64,000 nucleotides of DNA from assembly GCA_034440575.1 (NCBI GenBank), contig JAOTOL010001644.1, positions 2,522,501 through 2,586,500 of the forward strand, in the 5' to 3' direction. Shown here piece after piece: positions 11,230 through 22,700 of the stretch. The translations under genes were made by a program, and so were the position numbers. Position 1 is the stretch's first letter; the number at the start of each line of letters is the position of its first letter. Source of the stretch: Imbricaverruca yamaguchii (Eukaryota > Arthropoda > Thecostraca > Neoverrucidae). Under the pieces are notes generated by a model, which saw only the letters and a list, made by a program, of their open reading frames with translations, was not told the origin of the DNA and did not search any database.

Positions 11230-11584
11230 ATGATACTTCGAAAACTCCCTCTGTACTTCGAAGAATACAAGCCAACCACTTTTTACAAAAAGGTGCTAGA
11301 ATACGATTATATTGATATTGATGGGATTTATGTACCTCCGATTACTCCCTGAGTACTGATTTTTTAAAAAGTGTGTGACACTAAGCGTTTCGACACAATT
11401 CATGCACTTTAGCACATTCTTCGTGAAACATTCTTAGCACATTCTTCGTGAGTATTTAGACACAATCGCATCAATCCATAACAATGCCAAGCGAAAGCAT
11501 GCAAAATAAGCAAAATGTGACATATGCGACCTCGAAAAGAAGCCTTGAGGATATTGATCTAAAGTCATGAAATTTATGCACAAT
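11230..11584. other. Short unassigned spacer
   Basis: AT-rich DNA with a small duplication (TTAGCACATTCTTCGTGA twice, about 11410-11450). No gene. Confidence 0.5.
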
Positions 11585-11623
11585 AACGTTCACCACGATG
11601 AATCCTTCATCGTGGTGAACGTT
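11585..11623. repeat. Perfect 18-bp hairpin
   Basis: AACGTTCACCACGATGAA (11585-11602) is followed, after the 3-nt loop TCC, by its exact complement (11606-11623). It lies just beyond the 3' side of the Gypsy remnant, in DNA without genes. Function unknown. Confidence 0.9.
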
Positions 11624-11762
11624 TCATCTGCCATGAAATCCTCCAAAGCGCGTGTAAAAAATACAACGACACCAAAAGAATCACAAAGGGACTCAATCGA
11701 ATCGATCTGAACACTGGAAAATTCAGAACAGATCCAGAAATAAAGTTCACCGAAGGGTTTTC

Positions 11763-12230
11763 CTACTGTGGAGGGTGCTCGTCTCTACTCGACAGGTTCT
11801 CTTCCCACATGATGGTGTCGTCGACGCACTTCTCCTTCCTGGGCGCGTCTGCGATGATCGCGTCGCATCGCTGTGTTGGCGCCCTGCGACGCGATGAATC
11901 CCATGGGGCACTCCAGAAACGGAACCTGCCCTGCACCGTCAGGAAAGTGGTCTTATGCCGGTCTGCAGGCTTGATCGCGATGGAACGTAACCCGTTCCAG
12001 ACACCTGTGACGGTCTTAAAGGTCCCCGGTTGGATGACCCTTGCCTGGTTTGCGGGCGAGGCGGTGCGATACGTGTCGCGTACACATGATACGTGTTGGA
12101 GGTTCAGTGGCTGCCGATCAACGGTGCGACGAGGGGTGTCGTCTGGCTTAAGCGTCAGCACCATGTGCAGCCAGGTCACAGGCATGCTGGGTGGCACGCG
12201 CTCGATGACGCCCAGAGCTACGTCCATGTC
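11763..12230 (-). pseudogene. Gypsy-type reverse transcriptase fragment
   Basis: The minus-strand frame carries Gypsy RT landmarks in order: a PDDTPRRTVD-QPLN region, a KTVTGVWNGLRSI region, DRHKTTFLT, then CDAIIAD and KCVDDTIMW, where CVDD is the catalytic xxDD box. The frame ends soon after, so the rest of the RT, RNase H and integrase are missing. Together with 12640-12850 (protease) and 13167-13720 (gag) this is one decayed element whose 5' end points to the right. Confidence 0.85.
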
Positions 12231-12454
12231 GAGCTGTTACAACACCTCCTCCTGCTAATGCACTGGCACGTTTGGGGGTCTCCCCTTCACGACCGGTTGC
12301 ACGCCGGGTTCAACCCTGACCTCCATGGGGGAGGGGGACCGTCATCGCGGGAGTGGCTGGTGTGGGCACGTGTTCAATGTCGACGACGCATACCTCCTCA
12401 GCAGCCAGGCTTTCGTGCGGTCCGAGTTCTCGGGCGAAGTTCTGACGGGCATAT

Positions 12455-12860
12455 TTATAGGGAGACCGGGAGGCGCAGTGCGGAGCGGACTGCCCACTGG
12501 GTATGACCGAATGTTCCCCGATCAAACGAGCTCGCAGTAGCTGCCACTGCCACGCCAACCTTCGGAAACTCCGATCCCAGCACCCCGAGCTGCATTAGCG
12601 CATTTCTGTTCAAGTAGAAACGGTTCGCGACGTTGGTGACGTAGACCACTATGGACGTCCCGAACAGCCGGCCCTGAGAGTCGCAACCAGATAGCTTCAG
12701 GAACACGACGCGCAACACGTTGTTCTCCTCATTGTTCGCGGTGAGGATGCGCTTGGTGACATGAGTCAAGTGCTCCCTGCGCAGCCCCAGCTTGTGTAGG
12801 ACGGGCAGTCCCATCAGGCACGTCTACGCGCCTGAGTCGGCGATGGCGATGACGCTGGCC
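12455..12860 (-). pseudogene. Gypsy retropepsin-like protease fragment
   Basis: On the minus strand an Ala-Asp-Ser-Gly-Ala motif (aspartic protease active site, at about 12834) is followed directly by an in-frame stop, then MGLPVLHKLGLRREHL and a long frame through LSGCDSQGR and NRNALMQLGVLG. Order and spacing place it between gag and RT of the same element. The stop inside the active-site region shows it cannot be translated as one polyprotein. Confidence 0.7.
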
Positions 12861-13166
12861 GATCTTCGTGGTGGTCTAGGGAGCTCTAACTTGGTGCAGG
12901 TGAGGCGGCCCCGTCCGCATCTGAGTTTCCTCTTCAGTTTCTTTTGTTCTTCATGGTCTTGTGGTGGCTTGCGAGATTCCTGGCTTCTTGTACGTGCTTG
13001 CCGCCATGCGTGGCTCGTCTGTTGACATGGCCCGCGCGGCTATTTCCTTGCTGTCAACTAGTACGACGGTGTTCCAGAGGGTCTGGTTATCTATATCCTT
13101 GGTCCCGAGTACTTCTTGTCTTATCTCGTCATCCGCCAGACTTTCAGCTGGACCATCCGAACGATT

Positions 13167-13720
13167 TCATTTGTGTAGTCCACGCTCAATGTGCTGGTAC
13201 ACTCTGCGGAGCTGATGGGCCGTCTTAGTCCATTGGCACACGTGCACCAACCCGTGGAGGCGTGCTACATGTTGGCATACTTGTTCCACTCCTTCCTGGT
13301 TGACGCTGAGCGATGTGGCTCGCCTGGCATTGAGTGCTACGCTGAGGTCTGCCGGTCGCTGCATGGCATTCATGACGTCCTCTGCGCTCTTATTGGCGAT
13401 GTCGGGGTACTCGCGGAATATAGCTGTCTCTAACTCCGAATCGCACCATGCAAGCAGCTGGGCGGTAACATGCGTTAAGGCCATGATAATTGAACGCTCT
13501 CCATCGCCTAGTGAAGGCTACCCAGTCGTTTTCCCCGATACCCTGCTGTAAAGATGGTCGGTTTATTTTCGGAGGCCTCTGTCGCACGTTCGACTCGTTG
13601 CACACTGCACTGGTCGCCGGGCGCAGCCGCAGTATCCTCACCACCTAGACCCGCACCCAGTCCGGCGTCAGCAACCCACCCACCATAAAATCCCACCCGC
13701 AGCCGGTTCCCGGAGTCCAA
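13167..13720 (-). pseudogene. Gypsy gag fragment
   Basis: Two overlapping minus-strand frames give a gag-like sequence: RPSLQQGIGENDWVAFTRRW, then LLAWCDSELETAIFREYPDI, NKSAEDVMNAMQR and VCQHVARLHGLVHVCQWT. The pattern (alpha-helical, with a C-[DE]-S-E-L motif) is common in gag of invertebrate Gypsy elements. Frame changes between the pieces indicate decay. Its position upstream of protease and RT is the expected gag-pol order. Confidence 0.65.
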
Positions 13721-14600
13721 CAAGCCTCCCTCCTCAACGCCCCATCAATCCTCGACCTCCACCCCCCCCGATACTTCCCACCTCACCCCACCGCGGACCT
13801 GACTGCCTCCCACATCTACCCAACATCAAACCTGGCCGCCGCCATCCTCTACCTCACCTCGGACTCGGCGTCCTCCCACATCCACCCATACCCCAGATCC
13901 GGCCTCATCCCCCTGAGACTCAAACCTGGTCTCCATTCCCTCCCTCACCGGTGCCCCATCACTCACAGAAACTGGCGGCATTCCTTTGCCACCCTGCCTA
14001 CAGCTGGCCAGCATCCATTCCACCAACCTGACGCCTTCCCACCACTCCCTCCCCAGGGTCCCGGGCCCCTGCCCCACCCATCCGGCCAGCCAAAACCAAG
14101 ACCTAGCTCCAAGGTCACCTCAGCCTCCACACAGACCTCCTACAAGCACACAGCCACCGTCCCCTGTCAGACCCACCTCCACACCACCTCCTGCGCTACC
14201 AACCGAGCTCATCCGAAAGCCTCGCCCGACCCCACTGCCCAGACTGGGCACACCACACTTGCCAAGCCCTCCCAGTCCGAATCCACAACCCCAGACCAAC
14301 GAACACCGACCGAACCGCAAATGCCGCACCCGTCTCAACACCACCCTGCCACATCCCAGTACTGGCGTCACCAGAACCAGGCTGCCAGTTCTGTCTGACT
14401 CGCCGCGCGATCCACTCTCAGTCCACCGGACTAGCCTGCCAGTTCTGTCTGACACGCCATGCATTCCCCTCATCTTCCACACCGGACGAGCCTGCCAGTT
14501 CTGTCTGACTAACCACGCGCTCGCCCCTCCGTCCATCGGATCTAACCTTCCACCAGTAAGGCACGAACATCACCACCGAGTAAGAACACCAACAGACACT
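13721..14600 (+). other. C-rich, G-poor strand-asymmetric segment
   Basis: For nearly 900 bp the plus strand is dominated by C, A and T with very few G, giving proline/threonine-rich frames on plus and glycine-rich frames on minus. A ~58-65-bp motif containing CCTGCCAGTTCTGTCTGACT recurs three times (about 14390-14510). No domain is recognisable; it may be the 5' LTR/leader side of the Gypsy element or a separate low-complexity tract. Confidence 0.5.
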
Positions 14601-16030
14601 AATCAAGTTCGGCAATGGGTCATGACCCGGCGCAAATTGTCGAGCTCGGCGCGAGTTTTTTTTGGCGTCCACTGCATCCATTTATTTCCTCATGCAAATT
14701 CTGGATGCCCCAATGCGAATGTATGGGGCTACCGAACGATTCTAGGAGACCCCACGCGATTCTTTGGAATCCACCCGTTCACGAGTATGAAATTTGCATC
14801 TTTGGTATTGGTACAAGTCACTGCGGCTGCTCAACGAGTTTTTTTAGCCGATGGCAACCTTCAAAGTAGAAAAGTTGTTCGAAGAACCTTCTTTCGGGAT
14901 CTATTATGAACCTTTCGGTACTCGAGTCGATTCGATGGAGTCCCATTGTGAGCTTTTGGTGCCGAGTTCCTTTTTTGTGAGTCCTCTGTGCGATATTTTT
15001 GGAACCGGTATGATTATTCGAGCTCCCGGTGCATATCCTTCGGTGTCCCAGCACACGTCTTTACCAGAGCACTGAAGCTTTTTGGGGTCTTTGACGCAAT
15101 TTGTGTGGCCGCAGAGTGATATTCCGTATATGTATTCCTTCTGGGAAGCCAGCTGCAACTTGTGAGATTTCGGCGCGACATTGTTCGGGTCTAAGCGCGA
15201 TTTTTGGGGACCCGTCATTTGTTGGGATTCCTAGCGCGAGTTTTCGTGGCCTCGGAACATTTTGGGGGTCAAACCTGCGCATTCGGAGCGATTGCTGGAA
15301 CTCAGCGGAAATTTCTATGTCCGGGCTGGTTTATTTTTCGTTGCCCCGACTTCATTTTTTGGGGGTATGATCCCGAGAAGACTTCTAGGGACCCGGTGCG
15401 ACCCGTCGAGCCGCCAGCGTGATTTTCAGGGGCCCGGGTGCATCTTTTTGGTACCCAACTCAGCGTGATTTTTAGGGGTCCTGCCTCGACCTATTGGGGT
15501 CCCTGTTGGCATTTTTAAGAATATCGGCACGACTTTAGGCCCCCAGCGTGATTTGCAGGGACCTGCGCGCGAACTTTTCAGATCTCCATTGATTTCCAAA
15601 TACCCCTATCCAACTACATGTGAGTCACAGCGCGTTTCAAAGGCCCCGGCCTGATCTTTTGGGACTCCGGCGTGATTTTCAGGGGCCCAGCCTACAGCGG
15701 TATTTTCAGGGATGCCAGTCCAACTTTCTGGAGCGCCAGTGTCATTCCAGTTGCTCCGGAAGTATTTTTGAAGCCCCGAGTGCAATCTTCTGATGCAATT
15801 TCAATCTTCCAATGGCCTTGATGCGCTTGAAGGCCCAGCGTCAGTTTCAGAGCTCCTACGCGTTTCTTTGGGCTACAGATGTGATTTTTAGGTGCCCTGG
15901 AGTCACCGGTGTGATTTTAGGATCACTGGAGACATTTTTATCCGTATCCCAGTATCATTTGCAAGGGATCTTGCGATTTGTTGGGGACCCAAATATGATT
16001 TTTTACGGGCCCTGGTGCGATTTTTTCTTC
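14600..16030 (+). repeat. Degenerate ~20-bp quasi-repeat
   Basis: Over about 1.4 kb a loose motif recurs every 18-23 bp: GCG(C/T)GA, then TTTT(T/C), then (A/G)GGG and a CC-rich end, as in GCGCGATTTTTGGGGACCC. Clear examples are near 15195, 15235, 15425, 15470, 15545, 15670 and 15890. A short cluster of the same motif is at 22520-22595. There is no long open frame. Confidence 0.65.
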
Positions 16031-16105
16031 AATTGATTACTTGGGTTTAAGGGCGCGCCGACTACTAGGTCATTTAGCGCCCTAACAGTTAATTGTTCCC
16101 AGGAT
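16030..16105 (-). mobile_element. Tail-only mini-retroposon, diverged copy
   Basis: Contains TTTAAGGGCGC...TAGCGCCCT, the hairpin of the family at 2673-2763, in the same orientation. Flanking similarity (TCAATTG / TTAATTG) is a weak target duplication. Confidence 0.55.
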
Positions 16106-16239
16106 AGCTATAAGACATCCCTTATATTACAAGTATTCTCTTTTCTGGCGTATCTAGATGTTAACGCCCTGGGTAAATAACATAAAACTTCACATCACAT
16201 AGGAAGCTGAAGAGCCTTCCGGATTCCACAACTTGTGAC

Positions 16240-19200
16240 TAGTCGCCTAACACTGCTAGGAGTGAGTGAACCTGGTCACTCCCGAAATGCTGATGACGCT
16301 AAGGCAAAGCCTCGGGAATGAAATTAGAGCGTGGCTAACAGTCAGCACTGCTCCACATCTGGAGCACAGTGGTTTATTTTCACCACTAAGTAAGTAGCCA
16401 TGGGTGGCGTAAGTGTGACCTATTCGTAGACGGCTAAGTGTCACCTCGTTTAGCCATGTGCTACGCGAGCATGGCAGCCACTGGCCCAGAGACGGCTTAA
16501 TTGTTCGTAGTTTATTGGAAACAAGCTCGTCCCAACTCGCCTGCCACTTACTTGTTAGAAAAGCTGAGATACATGAATTATAGTCCTTGGCAGGGATTGG
16601 GAATGCTCTCCGCAGGGGAGCCTGTGCCGCTCTCCTAGCAGCACTATCGGCTTGTTCATTGCCTGCGATACCTATGTGGTTAGGAATCCAACAAAAGTGG
16701 ACGACTTTTCCTGCGTAATCTAATATAGTCAGGAGGCGTAAGATATCGTATACTAAAGGGTCAGTGGATTAAAACTACCAAGTGACAGAAGGCTGCTCAA
16801 CGAGTCGGATAAGACATGATTCTCATCAGTCCCGACCTCTATGATAGCGAGTGCTTTGTAGATTGCAACGAGCTCGGACGTGTAGACAGATACGTGCTTT
16901 GGTAGCGTGAACGATCTGGTGGCTGTCTCGCACACAAACGCACTTCCAACCCCAGCGCCTGTCTTTGATCCGTCCGTGAAAAATGTGGCGTGGCTATTAT
17001 AAAATGCCGACAAGTGCTCCAGAGTTCGTGCTCGAAACTCATCTGCGAGAATATCCCCTTTGCGGGTGTCAGCTAAGCTGATATCTATTCTCGATAGTAA
17101 CGAGAGAAGTCTTCATGGGGGCGTCAAAACACGCGGGGCACATTTCACATTGCGAATTTCTAATCGGCTTTCATCAAAAAGATGCCTAATTCTACTGCAC
17201 AGAGGACGGTACATACGTGTTCCATTGTGTGAAAAAATCGATAGTGTGTGACGGGAGAACACTGCTTAATATGCAGGGTGTTGCGGAAAACGGCGTAATT
17301 TGCATGGTAGCACATCCCTAACATCTGTCTCCTCAGGGAAAGTGGAGGCTCGTTGACGTCGGCCAGCACGCTCGCGACTGGCGAGGTCCGAAACGCCCCA
17401 GTCATAATTCTCAGAGCTGCATGATGCACGGTGTCAAGAACACGTTTTCCGGACGCACAGGCCCCATCACAAACAAAACAAGCATAATTTAGCTTGGAGC
17501 GGATGAGAGATCGGTAAAGAAGCAGCAGTGTTTGTCGGTCACCTCCGTACGATGTACGTGAGACACATTTTAGAATGTTCATAGATGTAACGCACCTGTC
17601 ACGAATAATTTTTAGATTTTCTCGGTAAAGCAAGCGATTGTCAAAATACATTCCCAAGAACTTAAATGCCGAGCATAGTTGAATGGATTCACCGTACAAA
17701 GCAAGTGCAAGATCACGGCAACAATGACGGCGACAGAAATGCATTGCTGCAATTTTTGTGGTGGATAGCGTAAAGCCATTCACGGTGCTCCACTTATGGA
17801 GTTGGTTTGTCGCCAGCTGAAGCTGTCGCGATGATGTAGAGGCTCTTGAAGAAGAGGACCAAATAGCTATATCATCAACGAAGAGAGATCGGCCAATACT
17901 TGATGGAAGCCCAACAAAAACGTCATTTATCATAACGGCGAAGAGAGCCACACTCAGCACGCTGCCATGTGGTTCTATTTATAAGTTGAAAGCGTGCCGA
18001 TAAATGGTCACCAATACGGACTCGAAAAAAACGGTCTGCGAAAAAGTTTTCTAGGAACGTGCCCATACGGCCGTGGATACCACTTCTCTGCAGCTTTAAA
18101 AGAATGCCATGACGCCAGGTCGTGTCATATGCCGCTTCAATGTAAAAAAAATACTGCATGAAGATGTTGTTTACGTTTAAAAGCTGCACGAATCGATGTA
18201 TCCAATAGTAAAATATGGTCAACGGTACTTCTGTTTTTTTATTAATAAACCCACACTGTTCGTTTGCGAAAAATATGTTGGCTATCTAAGTACCATGTCA
18301 GTCTAATGTTTACCTTTTTTCCATTAGTTTGCCAAGTGAAGATGTAAGCGATATGGGGTGGTAGTACGATGGATGCAATCCGTTTTTTTGTGGGTTTCCT
18401 GATTGGGATAATAACTGCCTCGCGCCAACCTTCCGGGAAAGCGCCCACCTCCCATACCCGGTTGAAGGTGGCCAACAAAGCTTCCAGCGCATGAGGAGGA
18501 AGCCGCTTCAACATGACATTGTTTATCTGATCGGGCCCTTCGGCAACATTTTTCAAGGCGCCAATGGCTGATGTTAATTCGGTCAGTGTAAATGGGTCAT
18601 TGTACTCAGGCGATTGCGAAGTGATGAGTGATGAGATCGATTGGGTTCCCCACGCAATGCGATTTAAAACGAAAAAACTCAGGGTTAGTGCTTCCGCCCC
18701 GGTTGCGTTCGGAGATAAAACGGCCCATCTCATTCGCTACGTCTGTCGGGTGGCTAATATCAACGTTCCCTACACTCAATACGGGGAGAGGGACTGACGA
18801 ATACTGTCCGGAGATGCGCTTGATCTGTGACCAGATCTGTCCTGTTGGTGTGAATAGATCAATATTTCCAATGTATGGTCTCCAGGTCATGTTTTTTTCC
18901 TCAAGAATTGTGCGCCTAGCATGTGCTCTGGCTTTCCGAAATACAGTAAAATTTGCTGTCGTACTTTGACGATCAAAAGCCTTGTAAGCTCATCTACGAG
19001 CACGAATAACTTTACGGCACTCTTCAGTCCACCACGGCACGGGAACACGGCGGGGGTTCTGGATGTTCTGGGTATGCATTTAGAGGCCGAGTCGATTATG
19101 AGCGACGTGAAATTTTCAACGGTGAGTGGTGGGTTTAATTGGCTAGAGTCATCGTTAGAACATTTTTTCTGCAACAATTCATTAAACCGATGCCATTTGG

Positions 19201-20008
19201 CCTTGCGGATATTCCATCGCGGTGGTCAAGTTCCTAAAATAGCATCGGAGCGAAATTCAACCAGATTGGAAAATGGTCGTTTCCGAGGAGATCATCATCT
19301 ACCACCCAAGCACAGCGATGACTGAGCTGGGGACTACACAAGGTAAGATCTAAAACTGATTTGTTTCCCGAGGGTAACGATATATGTGTTGGAGAACCTG
19401 TGTTTAGTAAACACAGCGATTCGTCGATTAGAAAGGCTTCCATATGTCTACCACGGTGGTTGGAAGTGAGAGAACCCCAGAGAGTGTGATGAGAGTTAAA
19501 ATCGCCCAAAAGTAAAACGGGAGGAGGAAGTTCCAGCATAAGGCTCCTGAGCTCCGCAAAAGGGAGAGCCTGTCCTGGGGAAGATAAATTGAACATAATG
19601 ATAGAACAAGATGGTGAATATTAATGCGTACCGCTACAGCCTGTAGTGTTGTTTGCAATGGTATTTATCGAGATGTTCCATTGTGTACAGCTAGCATCAC
19701 CCCACCGTGTGCAATGGTATCAATATTTGTATTATCTTTTCGGAATACAGAGTATCCTTTAATGGAACACTGGATTTAATGGAACACTGGATTTAATGGA
19801 ACACTGGATTTAATGGAACACTGGATACCAGTTGACAGCTTTGTTCCTGAAGCCCTATAGCGATAGGTCGTTTATGATATAAAACCCTCTGCAGGTCAGC
19901 AAAATTCGCTCTAAAACCACGCACGTTCCACTGTAAAACTAAGGGCGATATGACGACGAGTCGAGGTAAAACTGGAAGTGTCCAAAAGTGCTCCCCAGAG
20001 GGTTCCAA
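16240..20008 (-). pseudogene. I/Jockey-type LINE ORF2: endonuclease, reverse transcriptase, RNase H
   Basis: Read right to left, frames give an apurinic-type endonuclease (start LQWNVRGFRANFADL near 19930; LLLGDFNSHHTLWGS near 19500; a GNDHFP-like end near 19260). RT motifs follow, with the catalytic box LFVDDIAIW near 17870. RNase H is near 16980-16760 (FFTDGSKTGAGVGSAFV, then YTSELVAIYKAL). A C-terminal LSRLRIGHTYATHGYLL segment with a CSRCG zinc motif lies near 16440. At least six frame breaks and a 17-bp tandem expansion show it is dead. RNase H after RT and a separate zinc-knuckle ORF1 point to the I superfamily. Confidence 0.88.
19753..19825. repeat. 17-bp tandem repeat inside the LINE endonuclease
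   Basis: TTTAATGGAACACTGGA occurs four times in a row. As 17 is not divisible by three, each copy shifts the endonuclease reading frame. This expansion postdates insertion of the element. Confidence 0.9.
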
Positions 20009-21864
20009 ATTACTCCTAGAGTGGTCAAGTGAGATCGTTCTGGGTCGCGACCGCGGCGAGCTGTCCCCGGGAGGGCTACCTGACCACGGTAGCCCCCGCT
20101 TCTGAGGGGCGCTCGGCTGCGACGGGGGCGGGGAGGACCCATACCGTGTGACATAACTGGTTCTCCCAGAGGTGCCTCCACTCGCCTGCGATGCGTTGGC
20201 GTGGCCGACCCTGCGAGAGGGGCTCCTTCCACAGCTTTTCCCCTCGCACGTGCCTTCTCCACCTGAGCCAGTCGGGCCCTCTTCGCCTCCCGGGCGCGTC
20301 TTTCAGCTTCCTGATATTTCAAGCTGATTTTGGAGATTGTAATTTTTTTAGAGTTATGGGATGGCGATGCGGGAGCGGACGTGGAAGCTGGGGGTGAGGG
20401 AGGTGGGAGAGGTAAGGAAGTAGTGGTGGTAGTGGTTGAACGTGAGAATGAGGCCTGGCTCATGGGAAGTGGAGAGGAGGGAATTGGAAGGGGCTGTAGT
20501 GTGCGTGGTTCAGGGGGGATCGGAGGAAGGACGGGATATAAGAGACGGGGATTTCAAGGTGGGGATTGTGGTAGATGGAGGGGGACTAGGATTAGGTGGA
20601 GAGGGCCGAGCAGGCCTCTTGGAGCGTTGAACCTGGGTCAATTCTCCTCCATTTGACGTTGGTCGGGGAGACGCATCTGGTGAGCAGACACCGCGTCCTT
20701 TTGTGGCAGGTGGTGCTTCCGCCGCTACGGTGACGTGTTGAGCAGGCGACGCAGGGGGCACACCAAAATATCGGAGAAGTGCAGTGAGTTGAGCGATTAG
20801 CTGGGAGATGTTGGGCTGTGTGTGTTGGGAGCCAATCAGAGGTTCCCTCTGTGTGTGTTTTGCTATTGTAGGGTTCGATTTTGCTGCTGCTGCGTAAGAT
20901 ATTTTTGAGTGAGCCCTTTCATATAGTTCACGGGCCTCCCGAAATGTGATCTTGTTTGTACATATATTATTCACTATCTCTTTCTCCCTCAAGAAGATGG
21001 GACATGAGCGATCGTAGGCCGCGTGGGGTTTCTGATCCGGGCCACAGTTTGAGCATTTTGGTCATTCAGCCTCACATTTTCCTCCCGCATGGTCCAACGA
21101 CTCACATCTACCACACGCCTCACGATTTCGGCAGTGTTGTGTTGCATGTCCAAATCTAGAACAACGAAAACACCGCATGAGATTTGGGACATACACACGC
21201 ACCTTCACGCGAACGTATCCAACAAATATGAATTCGGGAAGGTCAGTTGAGCTAAATGTTAATATGAAGTTGTTCGTTGGTTGGGTTTCTTGGCCCTTTC
21301 TAATAGTGATCTTTCTCGCACCTACCACTCCCCATTCTGCCAAGCCATCCACAATCTCATCATCGGACACGTCTCTAGTTAGTTATTAGGGCTTTAGGGC
21401 GCATCGACTACATTGGTCATGTAGCGCCCATCGGACACGTCTCCCAAATCGTAACAATTGATTACTCCCTTCGAGTAGTTTTTAGTATGGCGAGGTCGAA
21501 CTTCCATGGCTACAGTTGTTATTCGTCTGCCGGTCTCATGTGGTACACTGTAAGTCAGTTCGGTTGCACCCATCGCCCTTCTTGCATCATCGGTATTCTT
21601 AAACTCTATTTCTATTCCACCATCCTTAAGTTTCTCGCACCTGAGCACCGCTCCCAACCTGTCGCAGGCTTCCTTCCTCTGAAACGGTGTAAGCCGAGAA
21701 AGACTTCTTTCCTCTTCCAATGACCTCATGACGAGGATACGAGGAGCGGGAGAACAAGCCAAGAGGCCGGTCCCTATACGCGTCGCGCTTGGATGTCTGA
21801 TGCGTCTGCTTGTCTGTCCCCTACTAGAGGGGGCAGGTGAGTTGTTTATGTTTGAGGATGCCAT
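20009..21864 (-). pseudogene. I/Jockey-type LINE ORF1 (gag-like, zinc knuckles)
   Basis: ORF1 starts at 21864 (MASSNINNSPAPSS...), reaches a long frame ending NCYDLGDVSD, and is broken by a 53-bp insertion at 21376. It resumes with DEIVDGLAEWGVVGARKITI and CCHC knuckles (CFRCSRFGHATQHC, then CGRCESLDHAGGKC), followed by CSNCGPDQKPH. A Pro/Ser-rich tail runs to about 20000. The protein would bind element RNA. Removing the insertion and its duplication makes the two halves contiguous in sense, so it was once intact. The end with ORF2 is blurred by frame changes. Confidence 0.8.
21361..21443 (-). mobile_element. 53-bp tail-only mini-retroposon inside LINE ORF1
   Basis: The identical 15-mer CATCGGACACGTCTC flanks the insert (21361-21375 and 21429-21443). 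The 53-bp insert reads on the minus strand as GGCGCTACATGACC...GCGCCC hairpin, then TAAAGCCCTAATAACTAACTA. This is the clearest case of the family, because the target sequence (ORF1) shows exactly what was added. Confidence 0.92.
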
Positions 21865-22700
21865 GTAGTGTGATGTGTTCTGCCCCTCGGACGCCCCACC
21901 GCAAAGGGACCCTACCGGGGGAGCGCTGGGTCCCGCGGATGGGAGGTCGCCAGGCGCCCGAGGAGCTATACGGGGCAGGTGACGCCATCACCCGGCCGGG
22001 AGAGAGATACTCACCACCCCGACCGGGATCCAGCGCCGCCTACCCCTTGATCCCAGCCGGCCGGTCCGGCAGGCACCAGGCCGAGGCCCGGACCCCCAGA
22101 CCGAGGCGACCAGTCGCTTGACCCGTGAGGCCCCACGGGCCCGCCCGCCCCTCCGGGATATCAGGACCAAAGAGGCGTATTGGTCCCACGTCACAACTGA
22201 CACCGTGCGACGGGGGACCTCAGCCTCTAGGACTCCGTCAACCCCGGGGGCGGGCCGAGGGGGCGCAACTACCCCGATAAAACTGAGCTGGTGGGCAGGA
22301 CCGGGGAAGTTTCCTCGCCTGCTCATAGTATGTGTAGTTGGTGTTGCAGGGCCAGATGGACATGGATGCCGGGATGAGATAGGCATTGGAATGGGAGCGT
22401 ATGGACGGAAGGACAAGCGAGGCACTCTTGGTCTCACCCCTCGCCGGTATGATGGTCGCCGGGTCATTGGGGCACTCAATCCCCCCACCGGGTAAAGGTG
22501 GTGCCTCATCGGGGGGGGGGGGGATTTTGGGGGCGCCAGCAGGATTTTTAGGGCCATTGGCGCAATTTTTCTGCATCCCGGCACGATTCATGGAGCCCCA
22601 CAACCTCTCAGGGAAAACCGTTCCCAATGCCCCGCACCAATGGCGTAGACTAACTAGCATGAGTTCCGCTCTCGCTCGTAGCCGGGGAGGTCACTTTGTA
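21865..22700 (-). other. GC-rich region upstream of the LINE (probable 5' UTR)
   Basis: This G+C-rich segment sits just 5' of LINE ORF1 and has overlapping long frames on both strands with no known domain. It contains a G12 run at 22511-22522 and a short cluster of the quasi-repeat of 14.6-16.0 kb. A retrotransposon 5' UTR/promoter is the simplest reading. Confidence 0.4.

Noticed and set aside
13986..14909. 307-codon Pro/Thr-rich frame
   Set aside because: It results from a strand with almost no G and extends into the quasi-repeat; no domain, no splice or start context.
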